Assembly (NCBI RefSeq): GCF_042432905.1
Contig: NZ_JBHLWI010000009.1
Span: 62,001-126,000 of the forward strand
Source: Fontibacter flavus
GTDB lineage: Bacteria; Bacteroidota; Bacteroidia; Cytophagales; Cyclobacteriaceae
Length of the DNA: 64,000 nt
Reading direction: 5' to 3'
The notes beneath the pieces were generated by a model, which had not been told where the DNA came from, searched no databases, and saw only the letters and a program-made list of their open reading frames with translations. Numbering within the stretch: the first letter of the stretch is position 1; the number at the start of each line of letters is the position of its first letter. This document shows positions 34,463-41,784 of this stretch, in pieces. Position numbers and translations under genes: made by a program.

Positions 34463-35221
34463 TTATTTTCCAGATTTGCCCTGTTGTTGTAATTTTATCA
34501 TGAGTTTGATTTCTGATAATTCCTGTATTTTCCCTTTTACAAATTCATAGATTTCAGTGTTGTGATCTGGATTGATCAAAATCACGCCATCCACAATTTC
34601 AGCACTGTCCAACAGGCTTTCATCAAGATCATTGAACCACTTTTTGGCATAGAGCTCAATCATCATAGTAGCAGTTTCGATCTGATTGAAATCCAGTACA
34701 TCATTTTTATCCTTAGCTTCAAATTTTCCATCAAAGCTGAACAGGTCTCCATAGAGTTCAAAACTCACAGGTGCTTCAAAACCATCGGAAGTCTGGAAAA
34801 TCCCTTTCATGGAGGCTGCCGGTTCTTCACCTTTTTGTGCAATATCCAGGTCAAACATAAATTGTCGGTAAGTAGCTCTTGGGACGGCAATGTTTATTTC
34901 AGAGCCTTCTTCCGTATTCTTATAAGTAATAGTCTTGGGATCTGGAAAATCAAAAGAAAAATTCCTGTTTAGATTAGTTCCCAATGGAGCATTTCCCAAA
35001 ATCCTTACGTCCAATTTCTTGACATTCATGGTTGCCTCTTGAATTTCCAATCTGCTGAGCACACGGGCATTTTGAAATTCAGGGTCTTCATCGATTAATG
35101 AAAAAGCCACATTTAGATCTACGGCAGATGGGACAGGGGCTTCTACTTCATACTCACATGAACTAAGTGTGACAATGATTCCTGCAAGTAGCAGAAATAG
35201 TAGAGATGTTGTTTTTTTCAT
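34463..35221 (-). CDS. Lipoprotein A of the CHAT/sigma-factor region, paralogue of the protein at 39444-40178
   Basis: The protein (252 residues from the ATG at 35221; a TTG lies two codons upstream) has a lipobox L-S-S-C (Cys about residue 22), so it is a membrane-anchored envelope protein. No named family was recognised. The predicted structure is beta-rich. Its C-terminal half shares order and spacing with the 39444-40178 protein: G.F....G...P..FE..GD...F, then an ELxAxxW-type segment (IELYAKKWFNDL here), then SAE-x-x-(D/N)-GVIL followed by IY..(V/I)K..I...SEI. The two genes flank the CHAT operon. The motif TTCGACATA stands 45 bases upstream. Confidence 0.8.
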   Translation of the reverse strand: MKKTTSLLFLLLAGIIVTLSSCEYEVEAPVPSAVDLNVAFSLIDEDPEFQNARVLSRLEIQEATMNVKKLDVRILGNAPLGTNLNRNFSFDFPDPKTITYKNTEEGSEINIAVPRATYRQFMFDLDIAQKGEEPAASMKGIFQTSDGFEAPVSFELYGDLFSFDGKFEAKDKNDVLDFNQIETATMMIELYAKKWFNDLDESLLDSAEIVDGVILINPDHNTEIYEFVKGKIQELSEIKLMIKLQQQGKSGK

Positions 35222-35640
35222 GATCAAGTTGGTTTAGTTTTTTTGAATAAGTTTCATGACTTATATGTCGAAGAAGGTATTGGCAAAAAATTGGCCCATT
35301 TCTTCAAAAAAGCATGTGCTTGGATTTTTGGGCATAATTTTGTTTTGAAATCAAGCTATTTCGGTAAATCTTACTTGGGCAAAACATTTGAGTTTTACTG
35401 ATTCAATAAAAAAAATGAATTCTGGAATCTGAACTATTGAATGATCAAGAAATAATCTGTTTAATCTATTTCCAATATGAAAAACCAACTCTTAATGAAA
35501 TCTGTTTAATTTTAGATAACAGGTGAACTTTAATTTATCTGCAACTTGTTAAAAAAATACTTTACAATTCGAAAGATGAAGGTGAATTATTGTATAGGAT
35601 AGGTCCCTTTGTAGGCATGTTAAAAAATAAGGTTACTTGA
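35222..35640. other. Divergent regulatory spacer between lipoprotein A and the Ig-like lipoprotein
   Basis: About 420 AT-rich bases between two oppositely oriented genes hold no open frame of note. The shared motif of the region occurs at both ends: TTCGACATA facing the minus-strand gene, and the full TTACATT-N12-TTCGAC element facing the plus-strand gene. No other regulatory feature was recognised. Confidence 0.5.
35267..35292 (-). promoter_or_regulatory. Partial copy of the shared sigma-type promoter, upstream of lipoprotein A
   Basis: TTCGACATATAA (minus strand, TTCGAC at 35267-35272) is 11 of 12 identical to the copy before the Ig-like lipoprotein gene. The expected upstream half is only AATTTTTT in place of GTTACATT, so it is either a weak member or spaced differently. 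Confidence 0.4.
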
Positions 35641-35666
35641 GTTACATTTCTCTAATTAGCTTCGAC
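35641..35666 (+). promoter_or_regulatory. Shared promoter motif before the Ig-like lipoprotein/CHAT operon
   Basis: GTTACATT (35641-35648), 12 bases, TTCGAC (35661-35666). The ATG follows 20 bases later. The same two halves at the same 12-base distance occur before the lipoprotein B gene and before the sigma-factor gene. The pattern is inferred to be recognised by the sigma factor encoded at 41003-41614. Confidence 0.65.
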
Positions 35667-35686
35667 ATACAAATAAAGCCGGTAAA

Positions 35687-36568
35687 ATGAATAAATTTTT
35701 AAAATATATTGGATTTATACTCCTTAATGGGATTATAGCCTGTGAATCTTCTTTGACGGATGATGATACAGATCCGATAAACGGGACCGATCAGCCTTTT
35801 AATTGTAATACCTTTAGTTATTCAGATACTATATTTTATATCAACGATGCTGTTGATAATAAAATAAGGCCACTTCAGGAATTTAATGGTCGGTTTAGCG
35901 CATTTCCTGAAGGATTGGAGCTGGATTCGCTTTCAGGGGAGATTGATATTAATAAAAGTGAAACAGGTCTGAGATATAAAGTTTCTTTTTATCCTGCATC
36001 TGCTCCAGATTCTGTTTGTGAATTTGAATTGATCATAGGGGGAATTAATTATTTGGATAAAGTCTATCTTTTGGGTAAAAATGATTTTTTGGCAAACCCG
36101 GTTTTTAATGCAAATCCTACGGCTTTAAGTCCATGTGATGATGACGATGAGGATGATGACGAAGATGACTACAGTTGTGAATTTGATGAAGTAGGACCTG
36201 ACAATTCTAAATTAGCAGATTTGGGGATAGAAATAGATTCATCAACAGGAGTAATAGATTTAAAAAAGACGGTTGAAAACAAAGCTTTCGGAGAGAATCC
36301 TGTCAACGGTAGTGCCCTTGAGGTCAAAATGTACTATAGACTTCAGGACAACAGTTTAGGGGCATTAAATGGTTTGGACCTTAAGATTTTTTATTTCAAT
36401 ACCCTACAAGATGTTCCTCAGAGTCTTTTGGATGAATTGGAAGAAAAAAAATCAGGGATTTTAGGTTCTACTTCCCATTATATCCCACAAAATGCCAGAG
36501 TTGCTGTCGATAATCCCAAAACTAAACCTAGGCCTCCGTATTTGATTATTGTTGCCAGCTTAGAATAA
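35687..36568 (+). CDS. Ig/cadherin-like lipoprotein encoded before the CHAT protease
   Basis: The 293-residue protein has a lipobox I-I-A-C (Cys about residue 19). After it come two modules with the phrase pattern 'GLELDSLSGEIDINKSETGLRYKV' (about residues 75-98) and 'LGIEIDSSTGVIDLKKTV' (about 178-195), which resembles putative-Ig or cadherin-like repeats that pack around a 'LxxDxxTGxI' turn. Between them is a block of consecutive Asp/Glu (about 150-160, DDDDEDDDEDD), possibly a calcium-binding or spacer segment. The tail is Pro/Lys-rich. It lies 38 bases before the CHAT gene and is read with it. The family is not recognised by name. Confidence 0.75.
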   Translation: MNKFLKYIGFILLNGIIACESSLTDDDTDPINGTDQPFNCNTFSYSDTIFYINDAVDNKIRPLQEFNGRFSAFPEGLELDSLSGEIDINKSETGLRYKVSFYPASAPDSVCEFELIIGGINYLDKVYLLGKNDFLANPVFNANPTALSPCDDDDEDDDEDDYSCEFDEVGPDNSKLADLGIEIDSSTGVIDLKKTVENKAFGENPVNGSALEVKMYYRLQDNSLGALNGLDLKIFYFNTLQDVPQSLLDELEEKKSGILGSTSHYIPQNARVAVDNPKTKPRPPYLIIVASLE

Positions 36569-36606
36569 TTTGGGTAATATTACCGATGTAAATAATCGGG
36601 TCAATT

Positions 36607-39393
36607 TTGGTGAATAGGTGGATTTTTATAGTCCTTTTCTTTCTTTTTCAGAGCATTCCTGATCAGGACAAAGATGCTGTCTTTTCTAAATACAGGCAGG
36701 CAATGGACTACTACGAGTCAAGTGATCCTACAGATTTCACGGATAGTATGGCACTTGCCTATTTCAAGGAAATTATTTATTCCAAAAACACCCAAGGTCT
36801 CAAGCCTGAAATTGTCCTGGATATTTATGAAAAGAGCGGTAATCTTTCTTTAATCAAAGGTGAACTGAAAGATGCCGTATATTTTTATAGAGAGGGATTG
36901 AAGATTAGAGAAATAGCAGCTTTACAGGACAGTTTGTTTTTTGCTACCAATCTTTTTTTGGGAGAAACCTATTATTTATTAAGTCAGGCAGATAGTAGTA
37001 TTTATTTTTTGGAAAATGCTGAAAAACTCCTTTCGAAGAATTCTTCAAATACCGAGAGATCAAGGCTATTCAATTCACTTGGTGTAATTTACTTTGAATC
37101 AGGGAATTATATTCAGTCAATTAATTATTTTAATAAAGCAAAAAACCTTTCGGTTGGGGATAAGTCATTTGATGAACTTGACCCCTATTATCAATATGCT
37201 TTATTTAGTTTTCTCAACAACATTGGCAGTTCATTATTACAATTGAAGCAATTGGACAGTGCGCTGTCGATTTATAGGGAAATAGAGAAATCAGGACTAA
37301 ATAAAGATCAGGTCAATACCCAAATAGCAAGTATCTTCCTGAAAAAAAACATGCCTGATTCTTCTTTGTACTATTTAGATAAAATTAAATCAGAGGAATA
37401 TAGGCAATCTGCTTCTTTTCAAAATCAATTGGCTGAAATTTACCTGATCCAAAATGATTATAGAAAAGCAAAAAGCATTTTAGAATCATTTATTAAAGCC
37501 ACAGTGGAGAAAGATAATTTCTCTAAAGATTTTAGGTTAGGAAGAAGTTACAGACTATTGGGGAAAATTGCATTTGAGGAGGGGGATTTCCAAAATGCAT
37601 TGGGATATTTCCAAAATGCTATTATCCAGATTGATGGTCTTTTTAATCAATCAGATGTATTCACAAATCCTGAGGACTTTTCCTTGGGCTTTGCCACCTT
37701 TTCTTTGATTGAGAGCTTAGTGGACAAGGCAAGGTCATTTATAAAGCTTTATCAGGAAAATAATGATCCTAGGTTTTTGGAAGCAGGTATTACCACTTTC
37801 CAGACGGCCTTCGATATGGCATTTTATGTGAGTAATTATTATGATAATGACGAGGCCAGAATTTTTTTGGGTGACTTTGTTTTGGATACTTTTCAGGATG
37901 CAGTTGAAATCTTGCTTGGGCAATTTCAAAAGAGTAATGACAGTCAATATTTACATAAAGCCTTTCAATGGGCAGAGAGAAGTAAATCTACCAGTTTGAA
38001 TATTGGAATCAGGGAAAAAGGACTGAAAAAAGTAAGTGGGATCAGCCAAAATAAGCTCAATCAGGAAAGGGATCTTCAATTTGCGATTTCAAAAATGCAG
38101 CAGGCGATCCTTTCAGAGAGAAACCTTTCTAAAGTAAATGAACTTCAACAATCACTGACAGACAAAAGACTGGAACTTTCACGTCTTCACCAAGATTTCT
38201 ATAGTCATCCTGATTACATGAATCAAAAATTGAATTCTGAATTAATTGATATTTCTGTAGTTCAGAAAGAATTATTGGATAGCAAAACGATCATTCTTTC
38301 TTTTTTTGAAACGAGGTCTCAATTGATCTTATTTGCTTTGACTAGGAAAAATTTTGAACTCCATGTAATTGAAAAGACCGATGATCTAGTAGAGGATATC
38401 AATGCATTTAAAAAGAATCTGATTGACTACCGATTGGGTCAAAAATACCTTGCTGGTTCAAAGGGCACTTCACTTTTTAAGCAATTCTTTGGCGAGATTG
38501 AAGATCAATTAGAAAAGTACCCTCATGTTATGATCATTCCCCATGGCTTGTTGGTTGACCTTCCATTTGAGGTTCTGGAGAAAGAGTCAGGTGATTTTCT
38601 CATTCATGACCATGCTATTACTTATCAATATTCCATGCAGTTGTTGGGTAAATCTGAGGTAAATCAAATAGATAAAGCCGTAACTTTTGGGTTTGCACCA
38701 TTTTTTGAACATTCCTGGTCGGATGAACATGTTCAGTTGAGTAAGTTGCCTTTTTCAAAAACTGAAATTGATATTTTAAAAGGGGATAAATTTTTTGGGA
38801 CAAAATCCAGCAAAAATAGGTTATTGGAAGTATTGCCATCTGCGGAATATTTGCAGCTGTCTACTCATGCTATTCCTGATCCTCAAAATCCGGATTTAGC
38901 CTTCATCGCTTTTTATCCAGGTGATATTGAAAACAGGTTATATACCAACGAAGTGGTCAATTTGGATCTCAGCCATACCTCGCTGGTGTTTTTGAGTGCC
39001 TGCGAAACCAATTTTGGATACACAAGTAGGAGTGAGGGAGTATTGAGTATTTCACGCGCCTTTATGTTGGCTGGTTGTCAAAACATCATTTCTTCCCTTT
39101 GGAAAGCAGAAGATAAGGCTACGGCTTACATCACTGCTGCGTTTTATAAATATCTGGAATCAGGAGAAACTTATGCTGAATCTCTTAGAAAAGCTAAACT
39201 GGAGTTTTTGTCTGATCCACAAATGGCCCAATATCAACACCCAGTATTCTGGTCCCATTTAGTTTTATTGGGCGATATTATTGAACCAAAGTCCTTAATA
39301 CTGTCTTATTCTTACCAAGTTTTATTATTGATCCTTCTAATTTGTTTTGGTTCAATATACTTATGGATGAATTTTTCATCCAAATCAAAATAA
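36607..39393 (+). CDS. TPR-CHAT caspase-like protease with signal peptide and C-terminal membrane anchor
   Basis: The frame opens TTG-GTG, so translation starts at 36607 or 36610. The 928-residue protein has an N-terminal signal sequence (about residues 3-20), then TPR units to about residue 460 (for example FNSLGVIYFESGNYIQSINYF, GKIAFEEGDFQNALGYFQNA), a coiled coil (about 480-540), and a CHAT (caspase HetF associated with TPRs) domain from about 570 to 890. The CHAT dyad is His754 in LSTHAIPDP and Cys799 in FLSACETNFG, with the C-terminal SSLWKAEDKATAYI helix. A hydrophobic segment (about 898-919) precedes a short Ser/Lys tail. Signal peptide plus positive C-terminal tail put the protease in the periplasm. 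The gene is the second of a + strand pair and converges with the lipoprotein B gene. Confidence 0.88.
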   Translation: MVNRWIFIVLFFLFQSIPDQDKDAVFSKYRQAMDYYESSDPTDFTDSMALAYFKEIIYSKNTQGLKPEIVLDIYEKSGNLSLIKGELKDAVYFYREGLKIREIAALQDSLFFATNLFLGETYYLLSQADSSIYFLENAEKLLSKNSSNTERSRLFNSLGVIYFESGNYIQSINYFNKAKNLSVGDKSFDELDPYYQYALFSFLNNIGSSLLQLKQLDSALSIYREIEKSGLNKDQVNTQIASIFLKKNMPDSSLYYLDKIKSEEYRQSASFQNQLAEIYLIQNDYRKAKSILESFIKATVEKDNFSKDFRLGRSYRLLGKIAFEEGDFQNALGYFQNAIIQIDGLFNQSDVFTNPEDFSLGFATFSLIESLVDKARSFIKLYQENNDPRFLEAGITTFQTAFDMAFYVSNYYDNDEARIFLGDFVLDTFQDAVEILLGQFQKSNDSQYLHKAFQWAERSKSTSLNIGIREKGLKKVSGISQNKLNQERDLQFAISKMQQAILSERNLSKVNELQQSLTDKRLELSRLHQDFYSHPDYMNQKLNSELIDISVVQKELLDSKTIILSFFETRSQLILFALTRKNFELHVIEKTDDLVEDINAFKKNLIDYRLGQKYLAGSKGTSLFKQFFGEIEDQLEKYPHVMIIPHGLLVDLPFEVLEKESGDFLIHDHAITYQYSMQLLGKSEVNQIDKAVTFGFAPFFEHSWSDEHVQLSKLPFSKTEIDILKGDKFFGTKSSKNRLLEVLPSAEYLQLSTHAIPDPQNPDLAFIAFYPGDIENRLYTNEVVNLDLSHTSLVFLSACETNFGYTSRSEGVLSISRAFMLAGCQNIISSLWKAEDKATAYITAAFYKYLESGETYAESLRKAKLEFLSDPQMAQYQHPVFWSHLVLLGDIIEPKSLILSYSYQVLLLILLICFGSIYLWMNFSSKSK

Positions 39394-39428
39394 AAAGCCA
39401 ACTAAAAATAGCTGGCTTTTATTTTTTA
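39391..39428. terminator. Bidirectional terminator between the CHAT gene and lipoprotein B
   Basis: AAAAGCCA-A-CTA / TAG-C-TGGCTTTT pairs with one mismatch around a short A-rich loop, with A-runs and T-runs on both sides. Confidence 0.75.
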
Positions 39429-39443
39429 TCGCTTTGTTTTATC

Positions 39444-40178
39444 TCAATCCAATTCCACTTCAATTTCTGAGGAAGCTTCTATATTTTGTTTGATTTTATT
39501 GTAAATGGAGCTGTTGCTATTTCTGGTCAGTAGAATAACGCCATTTGTTCTTTCTGCACTGTTCATTTCAGTTGAAGTAACATTTCTCAGCCAATTAATG
39601 GCATTCAACTCAAATAGCGCCAAGGGATTATTGATCCTGTCAACTCTGAAGTAATTGTCATCATCAGCATCAATTTCCACTTCAAAATCTATATCATCTC
39701 CGAAATATTCAAATTTGAAAGGAGTAGAGGCACCTTCATCATTCACAAATGTACCTTCAAAAGAAATGGATGGCTCATTTCTGTAATCAATCAAATCCAA
39801 TTCCAGTTCAATTTCATCGTATTCTCCTTCTGGAATATTCAAAAAGAAATCAACGGATCGGTCAAATTCATTGAAAGTGATTTTTTTGATATCATCAAAT
39901 TCAATTTCAATTTCCTTCTCAAAATCCCCATTTTCATTTCTGCCCTCAACTTCAAGCTCCAGTTCTTTGATCTGAATAAAACCTTTTTCTATGGTTAAGT
40001 TGCTGTTTTCAACCCTACCATTAACGGTATTCATGCTATTATTTTTAAGCACCAGGGCTATGCCCATTTTGCCTTCACCTTGTCCTACACTAGGCGTTTC
40101 ATCATCTGAACTGCATGCGGAGAATGCAGTGACCGCAGTAAATGCTAAAATTGAAAGTAACTTGTTGTAATTTTTCAT
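39444..40178 (-). CDS. Lipoprotein B of the CHAT/sigma-factor region, paralogue of the protein at 34463-35221
   Basis: The 244-residue protein has a lipobox F-S-A-C (Cys about residue 21) followed by SSDDE. It is rich in Glu, Asp and beta-forming residues (IEIEFDDIKKITF, YDEIELELDL). Its C-terminal half follows the order seen in lipoprotein A: G.F....G...PF.FE.FGD, a W-containing helix (LFELNAINWLRN), then SAERTNGVILL and IYNKIKQNIEASSEIEVEL. It has its own copy of the shared promoter, only 30 bases before the start, and lies downstream of the sigma/anti-sigma genes. The family name is not recognised. Confidence 0.8.
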   Translation of the reverse strand: MKNYNKLLSILAFTAVTAFSACSSDDETPSVGQGEGKMGIALVLKNNSMNTVNGRVENSNLTIEKGFIQIKELELEVEGRNENGDFEKEIEIEFDDIKKITFNEFDRSVDFFLNIPEGEYDEIELELDLIDYRNEPSISFEGTFVNDEGASTPFKFEYFGDDIDFEVEIDADDDNYFRVDRINNPLALFELNAINWLRNVTSTEMNSAERTNGVILLTRNSNSSIYNKIKQNIEASSEIEVELD

Positions 40179-40207
40179 TTTGATCTGTAGTTTAATTCTA
40201 ATAGTTG

Positions 40208-40233
40208 GTCGAATCTGATTACTGGAATGTAAC
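40208..40233 (-). promoter_or_regulatory. Shared promoter motif before lipoprotein B
   Basis: Minus strand: GTTACATT (40226-40233), 12 bases, TTCGAC (40208-40213), then the ATG 29 bases on. Both halves and the 12-base gap match the copies at 35641 and 41631. Confidence 0.65.
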
Positions 40234-40254
40234 CAAGTTTAATTTTTTTTTCTT

Positions 40255-41013
40255 TTAATTTTTCATTTTGATAATCGAATACCTGATTTTGTCCATGGTA
40301 CTTAAATTTTGATAGAAAGCGTGGCTTTTATTTTCAGTAATTCGATTGAAATAAAAATCAGCATCTCCGATATTTTTCATTTTTACAAGAACCAAAAAAA
40401 GGTAGTAATCAGTTTCTTCTTGGAAGAATTTCTCTGATTCAGTTTTGGATTCGTTTAGCTCTTGAATTTTTCGCAAATACCGTACCGAAGCTTCATAGTT
40501 TTTGAGTTCTATATTAGCAAGGCTTGCTAAAAAAAGATCGGATGGCACTTCTGAGGATAGATCAACGCCAGAAATCACTGATTCATAATCATTTTCATTG
40601 TAAAATTTTTCTATATTATTATCTACATTTTCCCCGGAACGCATGTTAGGTAGCTTATAAGCCATATAGTGATTGGAAAAGAATTCATCGGCCTGGGAAT
40701 TTATCCAAAAATTACCGGTTAAAAGCAAAAGGGTTAGGGAGGCAGCAATTCCTATCCACCATGGCCTTATCACGAATTTTGTTGTTTTTCTGGTTTCTTT
40801 TAGGGTTTCTTGCCTGAACTCATCATGTATTTTGGAGATCATTTCCTTTTGCCCGGAAAGTTTAATACTATCTCTGCTTAATTGCATAATGGCCAAGAGA
40901 TCCCGCAATTCAGAACTTTCATGCAGCTCCTTTTCCAAGCTATTTTTTGTTTGTTGATCAAGGATTCCTTCTAGGTAATCGTCAATCAATCCAATGTACT
41001 TTTCATCCGACAT
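40255..41013 (-). CDS. Membrane-anchored anti-sigma-factor-like protein with a TPR-like outer domain
   Basis: The 252-residue protein has an N-terminal helical domain (about residues 1-75: IGLIDDYLEGILDQQTKNSLEKEL and SSELRDLLAIMQLSRDSIK), which resembles the cytoplasmic domain of anti-sigma factors without the HxxxCxxC zinc motif. A membrane segment follows (about 84-103, WWIGIAASLTLLLLTG), then an outer domain (104-252) with helical repeats such as LFLASLANIELKNYEASVRYLRKI. It overlaps the sigma-factor gene by 11 bases (its ATG is at 41013, the sigma stop at 41003), the usual arrangement for a sigma/anti-sigma pair. The outer domain would lie in the periplasm with the CHAT protease. Confidence 0.8.
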   Translation of the reverse strand: MSDEKYIGLIDDYLEGILDQQTKNSLEKELHESSELRDLLAIMQLSRDSIKLSGQKEMISKIHDEFRQETLKETRKTTKFVIRPWWIGIAASLTLLLLTGNFWINSQADEFFSNHYMAYKLPNMRSGENVDNNIEKFYNENDYESVISGVDLSSEVPSDLFLASLANIELKNYEASVRYLRKIQELNESKTESEKFFQEETDYYLFLVLVKMKNIGDADFYFNRITENKSHAFYQNLSTMDKIRYSIIKMKN

Positions 41014-41614
41014 ATTGAAGGGCGTTTTTGATTGTGGTGTATTTGGTAGGGTCCGACTGGATTTTTTCTATTAGCCCTTTAAGGCATTTGTGCTTTTTAT
41101 TTCTCAAAACCTGTTCGTTACTGAAGTTTTCCAGCGTCATAATTTCCTTCATACTTAAATCTTCATAGTAGAACCTGTGGAGGATGCTTTTACATTTTTC
41201 TCCAAGTTCAGAGAAAACTTCCATGATAAGGCTGTGGCTTTCATGTTTGATGAGCGAAATACTGACGTCAGACTCAATTGCTTCTTTTTCCTTTGTGTAA
41301 ACTTCTCCTCTCATAGCCATACTTTTTCTTTTTCTCAGTTCAGTAATCCATATATTTCGGGTGATGGAATACAGGTAAGATTTCACTGAAGATTCCTGCC
41401 TAAATTTGTTTTCTTCTATCATTCTGATGAAAACCAGGAAACATTCTTGGATTACATCAGCCGCGTCATCTTCATTCCCGCTATTGTGTAGTACATATCT
41501 TTCCAGATACCTGTAATGACTGCTGTACAGGTATTGAAGAGTCTCATTGATTTTCGTTTTTGAACGAATGCCTGAAATAATTTTCTCAGTGGAGTATTCT
41601 TTAAGCTTTTTCAT
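41003..41614 (-). CDS. ECF-type (sigma-70 family) RNA polymerase sigma factor
   Basis: The 203-residue protein has region 2 (about residues 25-95: LYSSHYRYLERYV, the RNA-polymerase-binding core DDAADVIQECFLVFI, and -10-recognition segment SVKSYLYSITRNIWITELRKRK) and region 4 (about 135-185: GEKCKSILHRFYYEDLSMKEIM, then the helix-turn-helix FSNEQVLRNKKHKCLKGL). No region 3 is present, so it is an ECF type. It is followed by the overlapping anti-sigma-like gene. A copy of the motif TTACATT-N12-TTCGAC precedes it, which suggests autoregulation. Confidence 0.93.
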   Translation of the reverse strand: MKKLKEYSTEKIISGIRSKTKINETLQYLYSSHYRYLERYVLHNSGNEDDAADVIQECFLVFIRMIEENKFRQESSVKSYLYSITRNIWITELRKRKSMAMRGEVYTKEKEAIESDVSISLIKHESHSLIMEVFSELGEKCKSILHRFYYEDLSMKEIMTLENFSNEQVLRNKKHKCLKGLIEKIQSDPTKYTTIKNALQYVG

Positions 41615-41630
41615 TGCTTTGTATCTCTTT

Positions 41631-41656
41631 GTCGAAATGGCAGTCCAAAATGTAAT
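41631..41656 (-). promoter_or_regulatory. Shared promoter motif before the sigma/anti-sigma operon
   Basis: Minus strand: ATTACATT (41649-41656), 12 bases, TTCGAC (41631-41636), ATG 16 bases on. The motif is shared with the copies at 35641 and 40208. Autoregulation by its own sigma factor is the simplest reading. Confidence 0.65.
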
Positions 41657-41784
41657 CAGATCATGCTTAATTTTATATGGATTTCATGAAGAATGTTTAA
41701 AAATAAAATGCAAAACAATCACCTGTGTACTTGGTAATACTTTAATTTGTAATTGGATTTTTGATTTAACCTTAAAAACAAGCT

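Noticed and set aside
34463..41614. Type III-E CRISPR (Craspase) locus
   Set aside because: There is no gRAMP/Cas7-11-like gene, adaptation gene or repeat array. Only the CHAT and sigma parts resemble it.
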